From: Pseudomonadota bacterium
GTDB taxonomy: Bacteria; Pseudomonadota; Gammaproteobacteria; JAKAQQ01
Assembly: GCA_021798795.1 (NCBI GenBank)
Contig: JAJZBR010000017.1
Coordinates: 1-32,879 of the forward strand
DNA: 32,879 bases
Direction of reading: 5' to 3'
The notes under the pieces are model-generated. The model was given only the letters and a program-made list of their open reading frames with translations. It searched no databases and had not been told where the DNA came from. Below, one piece after another: positions 7,826 through 14,344 of the stretch (position 1 is the first letter of the stretch; each line of letters begins with the position of its first letter). The position numbers and the translations under genes are program-made.

Positions 7826-8678
7826 TGACCACCTGGACTTCGCGTAGGAGCGTCACGCTCTCATTGTGGCTCGAAAGTGTGAGGGACAAGGTCACGAGTC
7901 CGGCCCGGTAGGCGGTGCCCGGGGTATAGGTGAAGGCGCAGGCGCTCACCTGGTCGCTCGCAAGATTGCCTGCACTCGCACTCACGGGCTCGGTAGCCGA
8001 GATGGCATAGCCGCTCTCGCGCCGGAGCACTCCCGCCTGTGGATCGCAGAACCAGGAGACGGGGCCGCCGACGAGATAGACCCGGTCGTAAGGGGAGGGA
8101 TACTTGAACTCGAATGCGGGGCTGATCGAGACATGGTCTTCGTAGGTACCCGAGACGATCGAGAGGGTGGTGCCGGCGGGGGTGATGACGTTCGGCGGGC
8201 CGGCACTGATGTCGTAGGCGTTGGCTCCGGCCTGCCCGGTATTGTAGATCACGAGATAGTCGGCGGTGGTCGTGAGCGGGAGAGTCAGATTTTCGAAGTG
8301 ACCGAGGACGTTAAAACCTGAGGAGGCGGCGTTGAAGGTGAGGATGTCGGCACTCGAAGTCACGCCGCCGCCCGGACCATCGCGATAGCGGGCACCGTCC
8401 AGCGTTGAGAGCAGCTCCAAAGCAGTGATGCCGCCGCTTTGGGTCGTCCGGATACTGTTCGGCAGCGCCGTGCGTATGTCGCGAGCCATCTGGGTGAGGG
8501 CGGTACTGGCGTTCTCGACGAGCGCGACCCGGCGCCCGGTTGCGAAGAATCCCCGGATCGGGCCGGCAATGATGAGTCCGAGTACGGTCGAGAGGATACC
8601 CAGGATCACGATCACGATCACGAGCTCGATCAAGCTCATGCCGTTCGGCCGGGATGGGAATGGGGATGGCCGATCCAT
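7815..8678 (-). CDS. mshO: MSHA minor prepilin MshO
   Basis: A 287-residue prepilin-like protein with leader MDRPSPFPSRPNG and cleavage before MSLIELVIVIVILGILSTVL. Gly is at -1 and Glu at +5, so it is a good substrate for prepilin peptidase. The long C-terminal globular domain contains the PRGFFxTxRR-like segment and SxNASTALTQMARDIRTALPNS typical of MshO/PilW-type minor pilins. I prefer ATG at 8678, which follows the mshD stop by 16 bases. A TTG at 8705 would overlap mshD and lengthen the leader by nine residues. It probably acts in pilus initiation or tip assembly with MshP and MshQ. Confidence 0.85.
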   Translation of the reverse strand: MDRPSPFPSRPNGMSLIELVIVIVILGILSTVLGLIIAGPIRGFFATGRRVALVENASTALTQMARDIRTALPNSIRTTQSGGITALELLSTLDGARYRDGPGGGVTSSADILTFNAASSGFNVLGHFENLTLPLTTTADYLVIYNTGQAGANAYDISAGPPNVITPAGTTLSIVSGTYEDHVSISPAFEFKYPSPYDRVYLVGGPVSWFCDPQAGVLRRESGYAISATEPVSASAGNLASDQVSACAFTYTPGTAYRAGLVTLSLTLSSHNESVTLLREVQVVNAP

Positions 8679-8694
8679 CAGATCCGGAGTGGGC

Positions 8695-9144
8695 CTAGAG
8701 CGCAAGCCGGTAGCTCGACAGGGTGATGTCGGTCAGGTTGCCGCGTGTCACGTTGACGGAGATGAGTTTGGCGGGGGCGCCGTTCAAGGTGACGGGCGCG
8801 ACCGTGACCTGGATCGTATAGTCACTGAGGCCCGGGATCGGCTGTCCGAACTGATTTTGGGCCCCCGTGTTCGAAAGCCCGTTGTAGTCGTCGACGTCGT
8901 TGTACGTGGAGCGGCTACAGGGGGTCGGGCAGGGGAGCGGCGCGTAGGACTTGCTCTGGATCTCCTCGAGGTACGCCTGCCCGATCGCGATGGCCTGGGT
9001 TTCGGCCATGGGATTTGCGCTCGAGCCCGCCGCCGTGTCGAGTGCGAGAAAAACGGCTGTGAGCGCGATGGCGATCACGACGATCGTGATCACGAGTTCG
9101 ACCAGGCTGAATCCCTTCATCCGGCAGGGTGGGCGATCGGTCAC
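8695..9144 (-). CDS. mshD: MSHA minor prepilin MshD
   Basis: A small prepilin-like protein. The type III signal is RMKG followed by FSLVELVITIVVIAIALTAVF, with Gly at -1 and Glu at +5. The GTG at 9144 overlaps the mshC stop as GTGA and gives 149 residues with an 11-residue basic leader. The ATG at 9120 would give a three-residue leader (MKG) and 141 residues. I report the former because short overlaps are the rule in this operon. The mature domain carries two pairs of nearby cysteines (CPTPC region) likely to be disulfide-bonded. The family is MshD/PilV-like minor pilins, which join the tip or initiation complex. Confidence 0.82.
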   Translation of the reverse strand: MTDRPPCRMKGFSLVELVITIVVIAIALTAVFLALDTAAGSSANPMAETQAIAIGQAYLEEIQSKSYAPLPCPTPCSRSTYNDVDDYNGLSNTGAQNQFGQPIPGLSDYTIQVTVAPVTLNGAPAKLISVNVTRGNLTDITLSSYRLAL

Positions 9145-9662
9145 GGCGTGTGGCTCACAAAACCGGTGCCGCCATTCACCGTGAGCGTTCCCGAAAATCC
9201 TCCGCCGCTGATCGTGACGGTTTCCGTGACCGGGGTCGAACCCTTCGCATCGAAAAGGATGCTCGAAGACACGGGGCTCGTGGACTGGGAGACTCCGCTC
9301 GGTGCATTCGAGGCATAAGGCTGCCCCGTCGCGGCATTCACGACTGGAGTGGTGTAGCTCCCGCTCGTGCATCCTCCGGCCTGCTCGAGATCGTAGCCGC
9401 CCGATCCCAGGGTCACGAGGACCGGGCACTCGGATGCGATGGCCTCCTTGCGGGCGTAGCCCAAGGCGGCATCGAGACTGTCGAAGTATCCGTGCGCGCC
9501 AAAGTCCGTGAGATCGAAGAGGCGGGGGAGGATGAAGAGCGAGAGGACGGAGACGAGAATCATGATGAGGACGAGTTCGGTCAAGGTCACGCCGACCGAA
9601 AAAAAAGGGGGCGCGAGGCGCCCCCTTTGATATCCTTCAATCCGTCTGCCGCGCAACTGCAT
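9141..9662 (-). CDS. mshC: MSHA minor prepilin MshC
   Basis: A prepilin-like protein of about 173 residues. The membrane segment is VTLTELVLIMILVSVLSLFI, preceded by Gly (-1) and with Glu at +5, so peptidase processing is plausible. The +1 residue is Val rather than the usual Phe or Met. The globular part contains FDSLDAALGYARKEAIASECPV, typical of MshC, in which pilin assembly residues precede a helix, and a Cys pair (about residues 92 and 110). The start is uncertain. ATG at 9662 gives a 24-residue leader, and the intrinsic-terminator hairpin at 9599-9628 falls inside this leader's coding sequence. No nearer start keeps the cleavage Gly. It lies 25 bases after mshA. Confidence 0.78.
   Translation of the reverse strand: MQLRGRRIEGYQRGRLAPPFFSVGVTLTELVLIMILVSVLSLFILPRLFDLTDFGAHGYFDSLDAALGYARKEAIASECPVLVTLGSGGYDLEQAGGCTSGSYTTPVVNAATGQPYASNAPSGVSQSTSPVSSSILFDAKGSTPVTETVTISGGGFSGTLTVNGGTGFVSHTP
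9599..9628 (-). terminator. Intrinsic terminator or attenuator between mshA and the minor pilin genes
   Basis: On the minus strand a perfect 11-bp stem (AAAGGGGGCGC, loop CTC, GCGCCCCCTTT) is followed directly by T residues, eight in the run at 9606-9599. Stem, loop and T-tract are textbook rho-independent terminator elements. It lies 60-90 bases after the mshA stop and inside the predicted leader coding region of mshC. Since the genes beyond are clearly intact, it is best read as a partial terminator that lets mshA be made in excess over mshC-D-O-P-Q. Confidence 0.85.
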
Positions 9663-9687
9663 GGCGGCCCGCTTTCCCTCTACCGAA

Positions 9688-10092
9688 TCAGGGTGCGATG
9701 GCGGCGATGACCTGGGCACTTGTTACGACGCTCGTCGAGACCTGCGTGATGGTGCAGGGATAAGCCGTGCCCGCGGTTGCCCCGACCGTACCGGAAACGG
9801 TGTACTGGCTCGCATCCAGGGGTTGCTGCAGAATGCCCCCCGGCGGTCCGCTTAGAATCGTGGCGCACGCTGCACTCACGGTCGAGACGGCGCTCGGGTT
9901 GCCGGCTACGGCACCTGCATAGTTGATCGCGCTGGCCGATTCGACTGCACCTACCACGCCCGCCAAGGCTGCGGTGTCGGCTTGGGTGCTGAGATTGATG
10001 AACTTCGGAATCGCGACTGCGGCCAGAATGCCGAGAATGACGATCACCATGACGAGTTCGATGAGCGTAAATCCAGACTGCTCTCTTTTCAT
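9688..10092 (-). CDS. mshA: MSHA major pilin MshA
   Basis: A 134-residue type IV pilin. The short leader MKREQSG is cleaved before FTLIELVMVIVILGILAAVA, with Gly at -1, Phe at +1 and Glu at +5, the canonical type IVa signal. The alpha-1 helix continues through IPKFINLSTQADTAALAGVVGAVESA, matching MshA. Cys76 and Cys113 are placed to form the C-terminal disulfide loop. It is the shaft subunit of a mannose-sensitive-haemagglutinin-type pilus, used for surface attachment and biofilm initiation in Vibrio and Shewanella. A GAGG Shine-Dalgarno lies about 11 bases before the ATG. Transcription probably starts in the 171-base gap upstream, separately from the kamA cassette. A strong terminator follows the gene. 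Confidence 0.94.
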   Translation of the reverse strand: MKREQSGFTLIELVMVIVILGILAAVAIPKFINLSTQADTAALAGVVGAVESASAINYAGAVAGNPSAVSTVSAACATILSGPPGGILQQPLDASQYTVSGTVGATAGTAYPCTITQVSTSVVTSAQVIAAIAP

Positions 10093-10263
10093 GAATCTAA
10101 AACCTCAGGTGTAAGGATTAAAAATATGGTCAGGTTTGATGCATATCTTTCTGGAATATGGAACCATTTCCCGGCCTTCAGGCTGGTCAGTTTACCTCAA
10201 AGACTGACTGGCCGCCATCCGTTCATCGACCGGATGCTACCGTTTGCCGCCCTGCCCGCAGGC
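10093..10263 (-). promoter_or_regulatory. Upstream region of mshA (promoter not resolved)
   Basis: This gap separates the acetyltransferase stop from the mshA start. It is locally AT-richer near mshA (10110-10160), as expected for a promoter. A GAGG ribosome binding site is visible. A small stem with one wobble pair (CCGGCC/GGCTGG, about 10171-10186) lies in the middle. I could not assign -35/-10 or sigma-54 elements with confidence. No T-tailed hairpin ends the upstream cassette here. Confidence 0.35.
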
Positions 10264-10755
10264 TCAAGACGGTTTGGCGATGAGATCCCGCGCATAGACG
10301 ATTTTATCGTCCCCAGGCCGGTAAAAGCCCGGAAGCTTTGCAATCTCCCGAAATCCGTTGCGCCCGTAAAACGCCCGGGTCGGCTCATAAAGCGGCTGCG
10401 AGGAGGTTTCCGCATAAAGGAGTCGCCCTCCTGACCGGATCGCCTCCTCAGCCGCGGTTTCAACGAGGAGCCGGCCAAGCCCCTGCCCCTGACTGAGCGG
10501 GTGTACCGCGATCCAGTAGAGGTCGAAACTCCCCTCCGTTCCGGCGATGGGTCCGTAACAGGCGAATCCAGCCAATGATCCATCGGGGCCGAACGCGCGC
10601 ATGAAGTGGTAACCGGTGCGGAGGGCACCCTGCGCAAGATTCTGCTCCATGAGCTCGACTGCGATCGCAACCTCCTCAGCGCGGAAGAATCCCGTCGCGC
10701 GGACGATTTCGATCATGGGAGAGACGTCCTCTGGGACAAGTCCTTTGCGGATCAC
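10264..10755 (-). CDS. GNAT-family N-acetyltransferase of the kamA cassette
   Basis: A 163-residue GNAT acetyltransferase. Motif A with the acetyl-CoA pyrophosphate-binding loop is LYWIAVHPLSQGQGLGRLLV. It is followed by the alpha-4/beta-5 region (RLLYAETSS) and the typical C-terminal AFYGRNGFREIAKLPGFY. No membrane segment is present. GTG at 10755 overlaps the stop of the ATP-grasp gene as GTGA. Last of four coupled genes, it most likely acetylates the product, or a precursor, made by KamA and the ATP-grasp ligases. AblB, which acetylates beta-lysine in methanogens and some bacteria, is a GNAT enzyme partnered with a lysine 2,3-aminomutase. This protein is shorter than AblB, and I cannot claim orthology. 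Protein acetylation is an alternative. Confidence 0.85.
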   Translation of the reverse strand: MIRKGLVPEDVSPMIEIVRATGFFRAEEVAIAVELMEQNLAQGALRTGYHFMRAFGPDGSLAGFACYGPIAGTEGSFDLYWIAVHPLSQGQGLGRLLVETAAEEAIRSGGRLLYAETSSQPLYEPTRAFYGRNGFREIAKLPGFYRPGDDKIVYARDLIAKPS

Positions 10756-11765
10756 CTCCGGTTCACCTCGCGCAAGGGTTCATGGGGGGCGGCGTGCTTT
10801 GAATACCCGGCGCAGGCGAGGATTTGTGCGAGAAGTCCCGGGTAATCCCAACCCGCCTGAAATGCGGCCTTTGCGAACCCCGCCAGAGGGTCGAGCGTGG
10901 GGTTCGGGTTGAGATCGATGACCTGGGGCCCACCGTCCGGGCCCACCCGAAAATCGATGCGGGCATAGCCTTTGAGGCCGAAGGCGGAAAAAATCTGACG
11001 CGCGAGCGCGGCCAGCGTTACGAGAAGGATCTCATCGGATCCTTCCGCCTTGGGGAAGTGCCGGATGGTTTTGGCGAAGCGAGGGCTTTGAGTGTCCCAT
11101 TTAGCGGCGTGATCGACGATCTTCGGCATCCCATCCGGCCAGTCCATGAACTGGATCTCGGCGGGAGGCAAGACCAGGGGTTGCCCAACCGGGCTTTCGA
11201 TGACCGACAGGTTGAACTCCCGCCCCTCGATATAGGGCTCGGCAAAAAACGCCGTCCGGTACCGGCTGGATTTCTGCCGGACGAGATCCTCTGCTTCGGC
11301 CAGGGTTTCAACCCGGGCGCCCGGATCGAGCCCGAGCGAGGCGTGCTGATGGCGTGCCTTGACCAGAAACGAGCCCTCGTGATTGTTGGCATCCGGGGTC
11401 GGGATGCCAGCTTGGATCAGGACGTGTTTGAGTGCGAGTTTGTCGTCGGCGAGAGCGAGGACGTGCGGGGGATTGCCCGTGTAGGGCAGGGTGAGGGACT
11501 CGAGAAGTGCGGGCACGCAAGCGGCCAGCCGATCCCTGCCATCGAGTCCCTCAACCAGGTTGAAAACGAGAGCTGGGGGATCCCGCTCGAGTTCGCGTCG
11601 CATCCGGCCGAGATCAAGATCGGCAGAGCTCATCCGCATCGGATGACCCCGCTCGGCGAGTATGCGTTTGATTCCCTCCGCCACCTCCAGATTTTCAAGA
11701 TCCTCGATCGCCTGGCTCCCTCCCGGGGGGATGCCATGCAGGATGAGGATGGTCCCCTCCCTCAC
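10752..11765 (-). CDS. ATP-grasp ligase, second copy of the kamA cassette
   Basis: A 337-residue ATP-grasp enzyme distantly related to D-Ala-D-Ala ligase, joining a carboxylate to an amine through an acylphosphate. Nucleotide-binding elements are SFLVKAR (Lys136) and AFFAEPYIEGREFNLSVIE (Glu176). Metal ligands are Asp271 in ARIDFRV and Asp284/Asn286 in VIDLNPNPTLDPLAG; the glutamate usual at the middle position is replaced by Asp. The small loop that reads EGSS in Ddl is here HQHASLGLD, so the substrate differs from Ddl and probably from its neighbour. GTG at 11765 overlaps the preceding stop as GTGA. No signal peptide is present. Its substrate is unknown, and use of beta-lysine or a beta-lysyl conjugate is inferred only from context. 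Confidence 0.85.
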   Translation of the reverse strand: MREGTILILHGIPPGGSQAIEDLENLEVAEGIKRILAERGHPMRMSSADLDLGRMRRELERDPPALVFNLVEGLDGRDRLAACVPALLESLTLPYTGNPPHVLALADDKLALKHVLIQAGIPTPDANNHEGSFLVKARHQHASLGLDPGARVETLAEAEDLVRQKSSRYRTAFFAEPYIEGREFNLSVIESPVGQPLVLPPAEIQFMDWPDGMPKIVDHAAKWDTQSPRFAKTIRHFPKAEGSDEILLVTLAALARQIFSAFGLKGYARIDFRVGPDGGPQVIDLNPNPTLDPLAGFAKAAFQAGWDYPGLLAQILACAGYSKHAAPHEPLREVNRR

Positions 11766-12772
11766 GCGGGCTGAACCGGGAGCGCTTCGTTTGGGGCCCG
11801 ATGGATTCGGGCGAGCGCGGATTCCACGATCGCCCGGATCAGGTCGGCATAAGACCAACCCCGGGCGCGGGCCAGAATCACGAGATCCGAACGCACCGGG
11901 TGCAGTCCGGCCAGGGGGTTGATCTCAAGAAAACTGGGCTGGCCCTCTCGATCGAGCCGGATATCGACGCGGCTCGCATCCAGGCAGTTGAGAGCCCGGT
12001 GCGCCCTGAGAGCGAGGTCGGATGCCTGGGTGGCCCGCTCGTCCTCGGCAAGGAGGTAGTCGATGCGCAGGTCATATTCCTCCTTGGCCCGGTATCCGTA
12101 GGCCGCTTGGTCCTCTGATGTGCGGCCCTTAATCTCGAGCACTCCGAGCGGATAGGCCGCCTGCCCGCTTCCCAAGATCCCCACGGTGAACTCGGCTCCG
12201 GGCAGGTAGGGTTCGACCAGGATGGGACCTGCATACCAGGTGCGCAGGCGGGAGACCAGACGGTCGAGCTCGCCTCGGTCGGCGACTCTCGATTCTTCGT
12301 CGATCCCCATCCCCGATCCTTCGGCATCCGGTTTCACGAAAAGCGGATAGCCTATGGGGATCGCAATCGGCGCCGCCTGCTCCCGGATCACGATAAAGGG
12401 AGCAGTCGTGACGCCGAGATCGCCCAGGATCGTCTTCGTGACCGATTTGTGGAGTGCCATGGCAAGGGTGAGCGGGCCCGAGAACGTATAGGGGATCCCG
12501 AACGCATCGAGAAGAGCTGGCACCTGCGATTCGCGTGCGGTTCCCCGGAGACCCTCGGCCAGATTGAAGACGAGATCGAAGGATGCGCCTCCGCCAAGGG
12601 CTCGGACGAGCTCCCGGATCCCACCGATCGGGCAGATCGTGTGACCCAAGGCGGAGAGTGCCTCCGCGATGGCATCGATCGTCTCGGGCCGGTCGAACTC
12701 GGCCGTCTCTTCTTCGCTCAGCCCCGATTCGAGATAGGGTTCCCGAAGATCATAGGTCAGGCCGATGCGCAT
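11762..12772 (-). CDS. ATP-grasp ligase (D-Ala-D-Ala ligase-like), first copy of the kamA cassette
   Basis: A 336-residue ATP-grasp enzyme. The N-terminal segment MRIGLTYDLREPYL is followed by a Rossmann-like domain containing DLVFNLAEGL. The ATP-grasp core has PLFVKPDAEGSGMGI (Lys147 and the glycine loop), ILVEPYLPGAEFTVGILG (Glu187), and metal ligands Asp270, Glu283 and Asn285 in RVDIRLD and FLEINPLAGL. All catalytic elements look intact. It is not a housekeeping Ddl: the omega-loop region reads YGYRAKEEYDLRIDYL, and the neighbours are not cell-wall genes. I prefer ATG at 12772, a 16-base overlap with kamA, on family resemblance. An upstream ATG at 12799 has a fair Shine-Dalgarno (AAGGGA) and would add nine residues. 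Confidence 0.85.
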   Translation of the reverse strand: MRIGLTYDLREPYLESGLSEEETAEFDRPETIDAIAEALSALGHTICPIGGIRELVRALGGGASFDLVFNLAEGLRGTARESQVPALLDAFGIPYTFSGPLTLAMALHKSVTKTILGDLGVTTAPFIVIREQAAPIAIPIGYPLFVKPDAEGSGMGIDEESRVADRGELDRLVSRLRTWYAGPILVEPYLPGAEFTVGILGSGQAAYPLGVLEIKGRTSEDQAAYGYRAKEEYDLRIDYLLAEDERATQASDLALRAHRALNCLDASRVDIRLDREGQPSFLEINPLAGLHPVRSDLVILARARGWSYADLIRAIVESALARIHRAPNEALPVQPA

Positions 12773-14124
12773 GGATCGATGGAGGCAATCTTCCCGCATC
12801 CGACCGTCCCTTCGGGATCGGGATAGCGATAGAGGTCCCCCGCGTAGTTCCGAAGCAGGAGATCATCACCGATCCGTCCCGCCACGTAATCGGGCAGGAG
12901 GGGGATCTTGCCGCCTCCGCCCGGAGCGTCCACGACGAAGGTCGGCACCGCATATCCGGTCGTGTGGCCACGCAGACCCTGAATGATCTCAAGTCCTTTC
13001 GCGACCGGCGTCCGGAAATGGGACGAGCCCGCGATCGGGTCGCATTGATAGAGGTAGTAGGGTTTGACCCGGATCTTGAGCAACCCCTGCATGAGGGTTT
13101 TCTGGGTGGGCACATCATCGTTCACACCCTTGAGGAGAACGGTCTGACTGCCGAGCGGGAGTCCGGCATCGGCGAGACGCCCGCACGCTTCCGCGACCTC
13201 GGGAGTGAGTTCATCGGGGTGGATGAAGTGGATGCTCATCCAGAGCGGGTGATACTTCTTGAGCAGACGGGTGAGCCTGGGGGTGATGCGCTGGGGCAGG
13301 ACGGCCGGATTCTTGGTACCGATGCGGAGGAACTCGACGTGCGGGATCCGGCGCAGGCGAGAGAGAAGCCAGTCCAGACGTTCGTCATCGAGGCTCAGTG
13401 GATCCCCTCCCGACAGGAGGACATCCCGGATGCTCGGGGTGGATTCGATATAGGCGAGCGCCGCCTCGAGCTGGTGCTTTTTGAGGCTCCCTTCTCCGCT
13501 CGCGCCAACGAGGCGTGCGCGCGTGCAATATCGGCAGTAGACCGCGCAGAGCCCGGTGACGAGAAAAAGTACCCGGTCAGGGTATCGGTGCACAAGTCCT
13601 GGTACCGGGCTCGTCGCATCCTCGCCGAGCGGATCCAGTGCTTCGCCCGCCGTGTGGGCATACTCCTCAAGCACGGGTACGACCGTCCGGCGGAGCGGCT
13701 GACTGCTGTCTTCGGGGTCGAGGAGGCTCGCGTAGTAGGGCGTGATGCCGAAGGGCAGCGGCCCCACATGACGCTCGATCGCGGCCTTCTCCTCAGGGGA
13801 GAGTTGGAGCAGGCGTTCGAGTTCTTGGGCTGATTTGATCCGGTGGCGCTGCTGCCAGCGCCAGTCATTCCAGTCGGATTGGGAAGCTTCGGGATAGTGG
13901 CGGAGCCGGAACGCTTGGGACTTTGGGCTCGTGACGAATCGGGGGCGGTAGGGTGCGGGGCGGGGGAAGGTGGGTTGGGTTCTTGGGCGTTGGGGAATCA
14001 GGGGGGGGGGTAGAGGGACGCGGATCTCGTAGGAGGATCCAAAGGAGGCGTCCGGGGCGGAAACCGCCGAGGCTTCAAGCGGTCCGGGAGGTTCGGGATC
14101 TTCGGTCTCGGGACTGTCTTGCAT
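12757..14124 (-). CDS. kamA: L-lysine 2,3-aminomutase (radical SAM, PLP)
   Basis: A 455-residue enzyme that interconverts L-lysine and L-beta-lysine. The radical-SAM cluster motif is CAVYCRYC (Cys193, Cys197, Cys200). VLLSGGD and IHFIHPDE follow. The PLP lysine is Lys406 in DAPGGGGK, and the two aspartates that bind the substrate epsilon-amino group in Clostridium KamA are present as Asp362 (YQCDP) and Asp399. Their spacing to the lysine matches the clostridial enzyme (293, 330, 337) exactly, so a lysine substrate is well supported. It is longer than the short EF-P-type EpmB and has a proline-rich extension of about 68 residues at the N-terminus containing a C10 tract. ATG at 14124 follows a GGAG Shine-Dalgarno at eight bases. 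First gene of a four-gene operon. Confidence 0.95.
   Translation of the reverse strand: MQDSPETEDPEPPGPLEASAVSAPDASFGSSYEIRVPLPPPLIPQRPRTQPTFPRPAPYRPRFVTSPKSQAFRLRHYPEASQSDWNDWRWQQRHRIKSAQELERLLQLSPEEKAAIERHVGPLPFGITPYYASLLDPEDSSQPLRRTVVPVLEEYAHTAGEALDPLGEDATSPVPGLVHRYPDRVLFLVTGLCAVYCRYCTRARLVGASGEGSLKKHQLEAALAYIESTPSIRDVLLSGGDPLSLDDERLDWLLSRLRRIPHVEFLRIGTKNPAVLPQRITPRLTRLLKKYHPLWMSIHFIHPDELTPEVAEACGRLADAGLPLGSQTVLLKGVNDDVPTQKTLMQGLLKIRVKPYYLYQCDPIAGSSHFRTPVAKGLEIIQGLRGHTTGYAVPTFVVDAPGGGGKIPLLPDYVAGRIGDDLLLRNYAGDLYRYPDPEGTVGCGKIASIDPCASA
14001..14010. repeat. Ten-base homopolymer in the 5' part of kamA
   Basis: Ten consecutive G on the plus strand (C10 in the coding strand) encode Pro39-Pro41 and the first base of Leu42. 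I see no ATG, GTG or TTG in frame between this tract and the conserved core, which starts near Trp85. A slip by one base would therefore abolish KamA and probably reduce translation of the coupled downstream genes. Confidence 0.65.
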
Positions 14125-14142
14125 CTCTGTCGCTCCAGTTCC

Positions 14143-14161
14143 GGATCACACAGGGTGATCC
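14143..14161. promoter_or_regulatory. Inverted repeat in the kamA leader
   Basis: GGATCAC-ACAGG-GTGATCC is a perfect 7-bp dyad, 19 to 37 bases upstream of the kamA ATG and overlapping the region just before the Shine-Dalgarno. It could be an operator for an unidentified regulator or an mRNA hairpin controlling translation. No T-run follows. Confidence 0.45.
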
Positions 14162-14217
14162 TCGAATACCCCGATCTCGGAGGGGCCGCCGGCGGCCGCG
14201 GGAACTGCGGCGCGCAT

Positions 14218-14246
14218 GGTATAAAGCCTTTTTACGCCCGTTGCAA
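14218..14246 (-). promoter_or_regulatory. Candidate sigma-70 promoter of the kamA cassette
   Basis: On the minus strand TTGCAA (14246-14241) and TATACC (14223-14218) are separated by exactly 17 bases; each hexamer matches consensus at four of six positions. The predicted start near 14211 leaves a leader of about 85 bases that includes the inverted repeat at 14143-14161. This would let the cassette be expressed independently of the pilus genes upstream. Confidence 0.45.
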
Positions 14247-14344
14247 GCCCCCGCCCAGGCAAACTCGGCAGATCCGGTAAATCAAGGGGTTTGAGAATGA
14301 TGCCGGATGGGGCGCGCGGGTTCGGAGGCGTCGTTTTGCGCAGC

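Noticed and set aside
11762-12772. Housekeeping D-alanine-D-alanine ligase
   Set aside because: Substrate loop and neighbours differ, and two divergent copies sit in a metabolic cassette with no cell-wall genes.
12757-14124. EpmB (EF-P modification aminomutase) as the identity of the lysine aminomutase
   Set aside because: Length and residues match full-length KamA (Asp362, Asp399, Lys406, long C-terminal PLP region); no EpmA or EF-P gene is nearby.
10264-14124. Cassette as a mobile genomic island
   Set aside because: No transposase, integrase, tRNA, direct repeats or clear composition change was seen at either end.
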